From contig JALKAY010000009.1 in assembly GCA_023015935.1 (NCBI GenBank), forward strand, positions 1 to 64,000: DNA of 64,000 bases, read 5' to 3'. Below are positions 17,220 to 24,689 of this stretch, in pieces. Every line of letters begins with the position of its first letter. The first letter of the stretch is position 1. The position numbers and the translations under genes were made by a program. The notes under the pieces are model-generated. The model ran no database searches. It saw nothing but the letters and a program-made list of their open reading frames with translations, and was not told the DNA's origin. Origin of the DNA: Flavobacteriaceae bacterium F08102 (GTDB taxonomy: Bacteria > Bacteroidota > Bacteroidia > Flavobacteriales > Flavobacteriaceae).

Positions 17220-17327
17220 GGAACCGGACTCACCTAAGTTCCATAATAAGAAGACACCCTTACGGGCGACGGAAACCGCGAATGCGGTTAATTGGAGTGA
17301 TGATATGTGTTATCATTAATTTCACGC
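17220..17327 (-). promoter_or_regulatory. Putative arginine attenuator RNA
   Basis: Minus-strand RNA 5' to 3' can form several hairpins. One around the leader start pairs GTGA (17325-17322) with TCAC (17300-17297) and TGATA with TATCA. Hairpin A, AACCGC-ATTC-GCGGTT (17289-17274), contains leader Arg codons. Hairpin B, GCCC-GTAA-GGGT (17267-17256), contains the stop codon in a GNRA-type loop. Hairpin C pairs GGAAC (17242-17238) with GTTCC (17224-17220). The GGAAC arm can instead pair upstream with GGTTTCC (17277-17271) on the Arg-codon hairpin, so A and C have mutually exclusive partners. No U-run follows hairpin C, so the output may be translational, Rho-linked or pause-based rather than intrinsic termination. 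The remaining gap to 17496 is AT-rich with no clear gene. Confidence 0.55.
17260..17316 (-). CDS. Arginine operon leader peptide (18 aa)
   Basis: ATG at 17316 opens an 18-codon frame, MITHIITPINRIRGFRRP, ending in TAA at 17262-17260. Four of the last eight residues are Arg (codons CGC, CGC, CGT, CGC at positions 11, 13, 16, 17). It is the only such frame in the 5' region of the arginine operon, on the operon's strand. Its Arg codons lie exactly in the stem of a hairpin and its stop codon in the loop of the next. This is the layout of amino-acid attenuator leaders (his, trp, leu), here with the product of the operon as the repeated residue. A weak -7 box, TACTATTG (17337-17330), would place transcription start just upstream. 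No homology support is available here. Confidence 0.7.
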   Translation of the reverse strand: MITHIITPINRIRGFRRP

Positions 17328-17496
17328 TACAATAGTACAAAATTTTTCAAAAAAAGAACACTCTCATGTAATAAAATCGCATAAATTTTACAAACTACTG
17401 ACAATCTGTAAGTTAATATGATAGTTTTTAGTTTTAATTAACAAAATTACACGGATCAGCATCGTATTTAATATTTTTAAGCACTTAAAAACCCCT

Positions 17497-18870
17497 ATGA
17501 AAGAACTTTTTTTTAGTTTAGTACTGTTCAGTGTCACCGTTGGAGGGGCTCAATCGATAGAAATCCCCTCGAGTGAGATGTTTGCTTCTGCAGACATTCC
17601 ATCTCTTGCGACTAGTTCATCTACATACGAACCCAGTGAAAAGTTCACATCAACGCTCTTAGCCGAACGCCTTGCTACCCTTAACGACAACACGCCGTTT
17701 AATGTTCCTTATAATGCCACTGTAGAACGTTTTATACGCCTTTATTTAAAAACTAAAAGGGACTTCTATTCAGACTTAATGGGAAGATCAAAGCGTTATT
17801 TCCCAATTTTTGAAGAGCATTTAGACAAGCATAATTTACCCCTCGAGTTAAAATACCTCTCCGTGGTAGAATCAGCCCTCCTACCTACTTCTAAATCAAG
17901 AGTAGGTGCTTCAGGACTTTGGCAGTTTATGTATCATACTGCACTTGAAAACGGGCTAAAAATAAATTCGTACATAGATGAACGAGCCGATCCGATAAAA
18001 TCTACAGAAGCGGCTTGCAATTACCTTTCGTATCTACATAAGCGTTTTGGTGACTGGGAATTGGCTCTTGCCGCATACAATGCAGGCCCAGGCAATGTTT
18101 CAAAAGCTATTCGTCGTGCCGGTGGTCAACGTAATTATTGGAATATTAGACAATATTTACCCGCAGAAACTAGAGGTTATGTCCCTGCTTTTTATACCAG
18201 TCTATATTTGTTTTCTTATGCAGATGAACACGGTATATACCCAACAAGTATTCCTCGAAAATTTAGGGAAACAGACACAATCCAGGTGCATGAAAAAACC
18301 TCTTTTGCTTCTATTTCAGAAAAACTAGCAATACGTCTTGAAGATCTTATAGAGTTAAATCCTCAATATAAACTTCATACAATTCCAAAAAATTACGTCC
18401 TCACTTTACCAAAGAATAAGATCGAAGCCTATTTAGACATTCCAAGCGACCAATTATTTGCAAAATCGGTTGAAAAGGCTACCTATATTCGCCCTAATGA
18501 ATACAATAGTCACCTTGTTAAAGCAGGAGATAATTTGCGTAAAATTGCTGCTAAATACGCAATTACAATTGAACAACTTAAGAAATGGAACGGACTACAA
18601 ACTGACTATTTAATTGAAGACCAACGTCTTGTGATTACCGATCAAGAAATAGCCAATCCGATAAAACCAACGGCTAACATGGTTATTAAACCACAACTGC
18701 CTAAGGTAGCGTATACATCTTATACAGTACAAGAAGGAGATTCTCTTTTCTTGATTTCTAAAAAATTTAATAATGTTACTGTAAACGACCTTAGAGAATG
18801 GAACAATCTCTGGGATTCATCGTACGTTAAACCCGGAACCACCCTTCAAATTTTAACAAAAAATAAATAA
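17497..18870 (+). CDS. Lytic transglycosylase with two LysM domains (MltD-like), copy 1
   Basis: It should cleave peptidoglycan to 1,6-anhydro-muropeptides in the periplasm. After a signal peptide (LFFSLVLFSVTVGGAQS) the 457-residue protein has an SLT domain at about 100-230. The catalytic Glu125 lies in VVESALLPTSKSRVGASG, followed by LWQFMYHTA, DERADPIKSTEAACNYL and LALAAYNAGPGNV. Two LysM modules follow, near 345-390 (VKAGDNLRKIAAKYAI) and 408-453 (YTVQEGDSLFLISKKF). It is the first of two adjacent paralogues, 137 bases apart. The start at 17497 is the only one that preserves the signal peptide. Confidence 0.93.
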   Translation: MKELFFSLVLFSVTVGGAQSIEIPSSEMFASADIPSLATSSSTYEPSEKFTSTLLAERLATLNDNTPFNVPYNATVERFIRLYLKTKRDFYSDLMGRSKRYFPIFEEHLDKHNLPLELKYLSVVESALLPTSKSRVGASGLWQFMYHTALENGLKINSYIDERADPIKSTEAACNYLSYLHKRFGDWELALAAYNAGPGNVSKAIRRAGGQRNYWNIRQYLPAETRGYVPAFYTSLYLFSYADEHGIYPTSIPRKFRETDTIQVHEKTSFASISEKLAIRLEDLIELNPQYKLHTIPKNYVLTLPKNKIEAYLDIPSDQLFAKSVEKATYIRPNEYNSHLVKAGDNLRKIAAKYAITIEQLKKWNGLQTDYLIEDQRLVITDQEIANPIKPTANMVIKPQLPKVAYTSYTVQEGDSLFLISKKFNNVTVNDLREWNNLWDSSYVKPGTTLQILTKNK

Positions 18871-18951
18871 TTTTTCAGGCTACATTCCGTTGATATAGAC
18901 ATCCGTAAACACCAAAGAAGTACTGAAATAATTCCCTTATTTTTATTTTCA

Positions 18952-18959
18952 TATTTTTG
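18952..18959 (+). promoter_or_regulatory. -7 box (TATTTTTG) upstream of the second transglycosylase
   Basis: An exact TAnnTTTG match lies 48 bases upstream of the ATG at 19008, in the gap between the two paralogues. No TTG is found at the -33 spacing, so this is a partial match. It suggests the second gene can be transcribed independently. Confidence 0.4.
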
Positions 18960-19007
18960 TCTTTTAGACCCTAATATTATTGTAACGTTAAATATAAAAA
19001 ATTTGGC

Positions 19008-20561
19008 ATGTTAAAATCCCTATATATTTGCCTTTTACTAATGGTCGTTAATTCGTTTGCACAAGAAAACGAGAAACAGTTAAAAGACAACGGCAAAAAC
19101 GAAACAAAACCCATTGAAATTACCGAAGAACTTATTCAACAAGACACATTACAGTTAATAGATCATGAGGATGTTGCTAAAATGGATAGCCTTTGGTTAG
19201 CGTATTTGAACAATTCACCTTTAAACGATGATCAACCATTTGTAAATCCTGAGGAAATTCCATTGGACACCCTTGTAAATGAGGTATCAACAGAAGTGCT
19301 AAAAGAACGACTCGCTCATTTAGATAGTCAAACTCCCTTTAATGTTGCCTATAATCCTTCATTAGAAAGTGTTATAAACTACTATTTAAAAAATCGAAAA
19401 GAAACGTTAGCAAATTTAATGGGAAAAGCAGCCTATTATTTTCCAATGTTTGAAGAATACCTAGATAAATACAACATTCCTTTAGAAATCAAATACTTAG
19501 CAATTGTCGAATCTGCATTAAGACCAAGAGCTCGTTCTCGTGCAGGAGCCTCTGGCTTATGGCAATTTATGTATTATACAGGTAAACAATTTAATTTAGA
19601 AGTAAATTCCTACGTGGATGAACGTCACGATCCAATACGATCAACAGAAGCAGCTTGCCAGTTTTTATCATCGCTTTACAACACTTTTGGTGATTGGGAT
19701 TTAGCCTTAGCTGCATACAACTCAGGGCCTGGAAATGTAAACAAAGCCATTAGACGCTCTGGAGGAAATAAAAACTACTGGAATATCAGACGTTATTTAC
19801 CACGTGAAACCGCAGGATATTTACCCGCTTTTTACGCGACTTATTACATTCTTGAATATGCTGAAGAATTGGGCATATACGGAACACCAATTGACACGAA
19901 GCGATTTGAAACTGACACAATCGTAGTTAAACATCAAATTACTTTTGACCAAATTAATAAGCTATTAAATACAGATAATACCTTGTTAGAATTTTTAAAT
20001 CCGCAATATAAACTCAATGTAATTCCTTATGTAAAAGGTAAAAATTACACCTTGCGATTACCTACGCACCTTATTGGAAAATTTGTTTCTAATGAAGAAA
20101 AGATTTACGCATTCGCGAAAGCAGAAGATGCTAAACGCGAAAAACCTTTACCCAAATTCACAACAGAACCTGAACGTATTGTTTACCGTGTTCGAAATGG
20201 AGACTATTTAGGTAAAATCGCGCAACGATATGGAGTTGGTATTTCAAAAATTAAACAATGGAATAATTTAAGATCTAACAACCTTAGAATTGGACAACGT
20301 TTGATCATTTATCCTAAAAAATTTGCTTCGAATAGCACAGTAAATAAATCGAAAAATTCCACAGCAGTTGCTTCAACTAAGGGACGTAAATCGACCCCAA
20401 AAGGCTCATATACAACCTATACGGTTCAAAAAGGAGATTCACTATGGATTATTTCTAAAAAATTTCCGAAAGTTTCTGTAGATCAACTTAAAGATTGGAA
20501 CAATATTTGGAGTGTTAAAAATCTAAAACCAGGTACCAAACTTAAAATCTACAAAAGCTAA
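19008..20561 (+). CDS. Lytic transglycosylase with two LysM domains (MltD-like), copy 2
   Basis: A 517-residue paralogue of the preceding gene with the same order: signal peptide (LYICLLLMVVNSFAQ), SLT domain with catalytic Glu168 in IVESALRPRARSRAGASG, LAAYNSGPGNVNKAIRRSGG, then two LysM modules (VYRVRNGDYLGKIAQRYGV and YTVQKGDSLWIISKKF). It differs by a roughly 40-residue acidic N-terminal extension after the signal peptide and a Ser/Thr/Lys-rich linker between the LysM modules. The acidic extension may set localisation or protein contacts. The DUF4837 lipoprotein gene begins 4 bases after its stop and is probably in the same transcript. Confidence 0.93.
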   Translation: MLKSLYICLLLMVVNSFAQENEKQLKDNGKNETKPIEITEELIQQDTLQLIDHEDVAKMDSLWLAYLNNSPLNDDQPFVNPEEIPLDTLVNEVSTEVLKERLAHLDSQTPFNVAYNPSLESVINYYLKNRKETLANLMGKAAYYFPMFEEYLDKYNIPLEIKYLAIVESALRPRARSRAGASGLWQFMYYTGKQFNLEVNSYVDERHDPIRSTEAACQFLSSLYNTFGDWDLALAAYNSGPGNVNKAIRRSGGNKNYWNIRRYLPRETAGYLPAFYATYYILEYAEELGIYGTPIDTKRFETDTIVVKHQITFDQINKLLNTDNTLLEFLNPQYKLNVIPYVKGKNYTLRLPTHLIGKFVSNEEKIYAFAKAEDAKREKPLPKFTTEPERIVYRVRNGDYLGKIAQRYGVGISKIKQWNNLRSNNLRIGQRLIIYPKKFASNSTVNKSKNSTAVASTKGRKSTPKGSYTTYTVQKGDSLWIISKKFPKVSVDQLKDWNNIWSVKNLKPGTKLKIYKS

Positions 20562-20565
20562 TCAT

Positions 20566-21531
20566 ATGAAAACTTCCCTATTGACCGCATTTTTAGTAAT
20601 TACCTTAATTTCATGCGGCGATAAAAATGCCAAACCAACCTTAACCAGCTCTTCAGGTCGAATAAATCATTTAACCATTGTTATGGATAACGACCTATGG
20701 AAGGGAAATGTTGGTGATTCTTTAAGGGATATCATCGCAGAACCTCTTCTTGGTTTACCTCAAGAAGAAACTCAGTTTTCAATCACACAAGTTCCTCCTC
20801 AAACGTTTGGAAAATTATTTAAAAACAATAGAAACTTACTCATCATCGGTCTTGGTGATAAAAATGGCTTCGGAATGAAGTCAGACGTCTATGCATCACC
20901 ACAAATTGTAATGAATATTCGAGGTACAGATGAAGAACAACTTATCGCAGAAATAAAAGCACATAGAGACCATATTATAGACACCTACAGAGAATCTGAT
21001 CTCAAGATGTATCAAAAAAAGATTACCTATGACCACTGGAACTCAAAGGACATTAAAACCTTAACGAATTTTGGTGTTGATTTGAAAATTCCAAGAAGTT
21101 ATGCCAAAGTTGATGATACGGGCGATTTTATATGGTTTAGAAAAGAAATTAGCAAAGGAAGCATGAATTTAATTGCCTATGCATTGCCTTTAACAGATCG
21201 CGACAGTATTGCAAATAACATTGCAAAGGAGCGAAATGCCATTGGTAAAAAATACATTCCAGGCCAGTTTGATGGAACCTATATGATTACTGAAGCTGCC
21301 TATACCCCTTATACAAATCCTGTCGATTTTAATGGATTTCCTGCATTTGAAACTCGTGGAAAATGGGAAGTAAAAGACGACTTTATGGCCGGCCCATTTC
21401 TCAATTACACAATTATAGATGAACCAAATAATCGAGTACTCGTTTTTGAAGGATTTACCTACGCGCCTTCTATTAAAAAAAGAGATTATATGTTTGAACT
21501 AGAAGCCATCATCAAAACCCTTAAAATTTGA
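20566..21531 (+). CDS. DUF4837 family lipoprotein
   Basis: The 321-residue protein has a lipoprotein signal ending LISCGDK (lipid-modified Cys near residue 17). The body matches the DUF4837 family of Bacteroidota: HLTIVMDNDLWKGNVGD near the N-terminus, NIRGTDEEQLIAEI, DFIWFRKEISKGSMN and a C-terminal RGKWEVKDDFMAGPFLN. No function is established for the family. Its position directly after a lytic transglycosylase suggests an envelope role connected with peptidoglycan turnover, which is inference only. Its 3' end overlaps the convergent apbE coding sequence by 33 bases. Confidence 0.9.
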   Translation: MKTSLLTAFLVITLISCGDKNAKPTLTSSSGRINHLTIVMDNDLWKGNVGDSLRDIIAEPLLGLPQEETQFSITQVPPQTFGKLFKNNRNLLIIGLGDKNGFGMKSDVYASPQIVMNIRGTDEEQLIAEIKAHRDHIIDTYRESDLKMYQKKITYDHWNSKDIKTLTNFGVDLKIPRSYAKVDDTGDFIWFRKEISKGSMNLIAYALPLTDRDSIANNIAKERNAIGKKYIPGQFDGTYMITEAAYTPYTNPVDFNGFPAFETRGKWEVKDDFMAGPFLNYTIIDEPNNRVLVFEGFTYAPSIKKRDYMFELEAIIKTLKI

Positions 21532-22515
21532 TGTTACGTAATGGTTTAGACTTCCATCAGGTTCACTGAAAATTAAAATAGCCATTAAATCGGGCCTCCT
21601 AGCAAGAAAGGCTTTGGCCTTTTCGAACCCCATTGCTAAAATTGCCGTTGCATAACCATCCACGTCAGCACAGTCAAGTTGCGCTATAACAGAAACACTC
21701 AACAAATTGCTTTCTGAAGGATACCCTGTTTTGGGATTAATAATATGTATGAACTTTTTCCCGGTTATGGAATCCTCTTTAAATTTACGATACCCTCCTG
21801 AAGTTGCCATAGATTGATTTTCTAAGCGAATAACCCGATCTATAGATCGTGTCCCATCAAAATTTGGCTTTTCTAAAGCAATACTCCATGCTTTATTTTT
21901 TGCCAATTGCTTACCTCGAGCCCTAATTTCACCGCCAATTTCAATGAGGTAATTATCTACGTTAATTTTTTCGAGATATCTCCCTGCTAAATCAAGTGCA
22001 AATCCTTTCGCAAGGGCATTAAAATCAAAATATACGGAATCCTGTTTCTGAATTTTACCATCGTGTAAGGTTACTTTATCAAAACCCATATTATCCAGCA
22101 ATCGTATTACTTCTGTACTATCTAATTCCTTAAGGTTTTCCTTGGGACCAAACCCCCATGCATTTACTAAGCCACCAATAGTTGGATCAAAAACTCCATC
22201 CGTTTCGGCATAAATCTTTTTTGATTTTAAAAACACTTCTTTAAAAAGGGTATCTACAATTACGGTAGTATCTCCTTTGTTAATTTTAGAAATATCTGAA
22301 TTGGGAATATAGGTCGACAGGGACTGATTTAATGCTTCAAACAAGGCACATATCTCTTCCGTTACTTTCTCCTCATTTTCATCCCCCGCAAAATAGGTGA
22401 TATTAAACGTGGTACCAAATTCTTTTCCGTGGAGTACATGAGGTTCATTGTTCATTGGTTCAGTACAGGACTGTAAAATGAGACAAAAACAAAGGAGAAA
22501 TCTTACTACGTTCAT
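21499..22515 (-). CDS. apbE: FAD:protein FMN transferase (ApbE)
   Basis: It attaches FMN covalently to Thr in the D-x-x-(S/A)-G-A-T motif of exported flavoproteins, in the periplasm. The 338 residues include a lipoprotein signal (LLCFCLILQSCTEP). They also include GTTFNITYFAG, NALAKGFALDLAGRYLEK (FAD/Mg region), NYLIEIGGEIRARGK and FIHIINPKTGYPSES. NqrB and NqrC, the classic substrates, are encoded 14-16 kb away in this window. A -7-like TAATTTTG (22551-22544, minus) lies 28 bases upstream, without a clear -33. The C-terminal coding region overlaps that of the convergent DUF4837 gene. Confidence 0.95.
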   Translation of the reverse strand: MNVVRFLLCFCLILQSCTEPMNNEPHVLHGKEFGTTFNITYFAGDENEEKVTEEICALFEALNQSLSTYIPNSDISKINKGDTTVIVDTLFKEVFLKSKKIYAETDGVFDPTIGGLVNAWGFGPKENLKELDSTEVIRLLDNMGFDKVTLHDGKIQKQDSVYFDFNALAKGFALDLAGRYLEKINVDNYLIEIGGEIRARGKQLAKNKAWSIALEKPNFDGTRSIDRVIRLENQSMATSGGYRKFKEDSITGKKFIHIINPKTGYPSESNLLSVSVIAQLDCADVDGYATAILAMGFEKAKAFLARRPDLMAILIFSEPDGSLNHYVTSNFKGFDDGF

Positions 22516-22652
22516 ACGATTGATCAGAATTACAAAATTGCACCAAAATTAATCTATTTTAAACTGAAAAATCCCATAATTTATATAAAGACGTGGATTT
22601 TTTTTAATAACTTCGTAGCATAATTATCATTTAAAAAATACCCTCTAAGATT

Positions 22653-23522
22653 ATGAGAAAAATACTTTACCTCACAATTATTACAACCGTTTTATTAAGT
22701 TCATGTGTATCGCAAAAGAAATATGCGGACTTAGAAGCTCAATTTAATGCTGCACAGACCCAATTAGCTGAGGCAAAGGCCAAAGTGTTAGAGTGCCAAG
22801 TAGATAAAGATAAATTTGCCAACCAAGTTGAAAGCTTAAAAGCACAAAATAAATTCTTACAAGACAGTAGAGAAAATGATATTCGTCAAATTGAAAGTTT
22901 AACAACGTTATCGCAATCTGCAAACAGTAACATTAAAGATGTTGTTGCGCAGTTAAGTGAAAAAGATAAGTACATCAATGGCATTAGAGGTGCTATGTCT
23001 AGAAAAGACTCTCTTAACCTTGCCCTTGCTGTAAACCTAAAAAGTGCGTTATCCGATGGGATCCAAGATGAAGATATTATTGTTAACGTAGACAAAACAG
23101 TTGTTTACGTTGAAATTAACGACAAACTTTTATTTAAGAGTGGAAGTTCCGTAATTTCATCTAAAGCAAAATCAATCTTGGAAAAAGTAGCTACCGTTAT
23201 TGCTTCACGACCAGAAATGGAAGTAATGGTAGAGGGATATACTGATAATAAACCAATTAGCACAGCCACTACTAGAGACAACTGGGATTTAAGTACACAA
23301 CGTGCTACGTCAGTTGTAAGAGTACTTCAAAATGATTTCAATATCAATCCTAAACGCTTAATCGCTGCGGGAAGAAGTGAATATTTACCACTCGCTTCCA
23401 ACGATACTGCGGAAGGAAGAGCTAGAAACAGAAGAACTAGAATTGTTATTTTACCTAAATTAGATCAATTTTTTGATATTTTAGAGCAAAAACCTGATGG
23501 TACACCAGCAAGTGGAAAATAA
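22653..23522 (+). CDS. OmpA-family peptidoglycan-associated lipoprotein
   Basis: A lipoprotein signal ends LLSSCVSQ (Cys near 18). Residues about 25-100 form a coiled coil (LEAQFNAAQTQLAEAKAKV and following). The C-terminal OmpA domain (about 145-275) shows LLFKSGSSVISSKAKS, VEGYTDNKPI, the peptidoglycan-contacting NWDLSTQRATSVVRVL, and AEGRARNRRTRIVI. The 289-residue protein would tether the outer membrane to the peptidoglycan. It is monocistronic, with a terminator directly after its stop. A near-consensus TAACTTCG (22608-22615) upstream may be its -7 box. Confidence 0.94.
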   Translation: MRKILYLTIITTVLLSSCVSQKKYADLEAQFNAAQTQLAEAKAKVLECQVDKDKFANQVESLKAQNKFLQDSRENDIRQIESLTTLSQSANSNIKDVVAQLSEKDKYINGIRGAMSRKDSLNLALAVNLKSALSDGIQDEDIIVNVDKTVVYVEINDKLLFKSGSSVISSKAKSILEKVATVIASRPEMEVMVEGYTDNKPISTATTRDNWDLSTQRATSVVRVLQNDFNINPKRLIAAGRSEYLPLASNDTAEGRARNRRTRIVILPKLDQFFDILEQKPDGTPASGK

Positions 23523-23534
23523 ATCAATAATTCA

Positions 23535-23568
23535 AAAAAAACCGTCACGTTGAAGTGGCGGTTTTTTT
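23535..23568. terminator. Bidirectional terminator between ompA-like and hydrolase genes
   Basis: ACCGTCAC and GTGGCGGT pair (one G-U) around a GTTGAA loop, flanked by A-run and T-run. It serves the plus-strand OmpA gene (stop 23522) and the minus-strand hydrolase (stop 23603). Confidence 0.9.
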
Positions 23569-23602
23569 TGAAATATACCTGTGATTATACACCAAAACCA
23601 CG

Positions 23603-24400
23603 TCAATTTAAAATCAACTTCATCTTTTCTCTATATTTATCAAAATAGGTAAGGTTGTGATGATTTCCTGATTTAAGAAGCACAAACTCAGTCTGTTTTT
23701 TATTTGACATCTCAAATAATCTTTTCCCAGATTCTACGGGTACAATGGCATCACAATCTCCGTGAAATATAACCGTTGGAACCTTAACTTGCGGTATGAT
23801 TTCATGCGATTTGAAAGGAAATTTAAGCAAATATGGATACGGTAATAAAGGAAATTTATGACGAATAACTTCCAAAAGACTGTTAAACGGAGCTTCTAAC
23901 ACCAGTTGCTTTGGTGAATTACCTGAAGCCACCCACAAAGCAAACGTACAGCCCAAAGACCTTCCATAAACCACAATCTTGTCTTCCTCATAGTTTAAAT
24001 CGGACTGGACGTAATCATACACGGCTTTAGCATCGTTGTACATAAGACTTTCACTTCGTTTTCCAGTACTTTTTCCATACCCTCTATAATCGACTACCAA
24101 CACGTCGTATTCATAAGCCGTATACGGAGCGACAAGCTTCTGCCAACGCTGTAAGTTTCCCTTATTTCCATGAAAATAAACCAAGATTCCTTTTGAATTT
24201 TTTACTTTGCAATATATCCCGTGAATTTGCCCACCTCCTAAAGTCTGCACAAATATTTCTTCCCACTTTTTAAGCCTCGTTAACCTTGTGTTTGACGCTA
24301 ACTTTTTAGCTCGAAAAATGATGTTTTCCTGAAAAAAATAAAAACCTAATGCGACCAAAATATACATCGCCCCAAATAGTAAAATACTCACTTTAATCAT
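23603..24400 (-). CDS. Membrane-anchored alpha/beta hydrolase
   Basis: From ATG 24400 it has 265 residues: an N-terminal membrane segment (VSILLFGAMYILVALGFYFF) and an alpha/beta-hydrolase fold. Visible are the oxyanion-hole HGNKGN, nucleophile loop VVYGRSLGCTFALW (Ser), acid in FHGDCDAIVP and catalytic His in KSGNHHNLTYF. The layout resembles the ABHD13/YfhR type of serine hydrolase, whose substrates are unknown. The frame is open up to 24655, but the added 85 residues are not protein-like and precede the membrane anchor. The space 24401-24689 shows no other gene. Confidence 0.85.
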   Translation of the reverse strand: MIKVSILLFGAMYILVALGFYFFQENIIFRAKKLASNTRLTRLKKWEEIFVQTLGGGQIHGIYCKVKNSKGILVYFHGNKGNLQRWQKLVAPYTAYEYDVLVVDYRGYGKSTGKRSESLMYNDAKAVYDYVQSDLNYEEDKIVVYGRSLGCTFALWVASGNSPKQLVLEAPFNSLLEVIRHKFPLLPYPYLLKFPFKSHEIIPQVKVPTVIFHGDCDAIVPVESGKRLFEMSNKKQTEFVLLKSGNHHNLTYFDKYREKMKLILN

Positions 24401-24689
24401 ATAATGGATAATTATTAATGGGTTGAAAAAAAACACACCCCTTCTCCTTCTAAACCTATTGTTATACAAATAACATATTTTCAATTTTATAGGTGATTGT
24501 TGTGCTATCAATGAAGTTAACCTTACAATATAATGATTGGAATTCAAGAAAAGAATGCTTTTTTTGTATTCTTTAATCACGTAAATAATTAAACTCTTGG
24601 ATAAAAAGAAAGATAGGGTTCTATTAACGCCCTCAAACGAACCCAAAATAAACAAAGGAGTTTACTGAACTTAACACTGAATAATTCAT

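Noticed and set aside
17200-17330. Known riboswitch (cobalamin, TPP, FMN or SAM) in the arg leader
   Set aside because: A GGTGAGTCC stretch recalls cobalamin or FMN elements, but the rest of their conserved cores is missing and the Arg-rich reading frame explains the region better.
24401-24655. Extended N-terminus of the alpha/beta hydrolase
   Set aside because: The 85 extra residues precede the membrane anchor and look like translated intergenic sequence.
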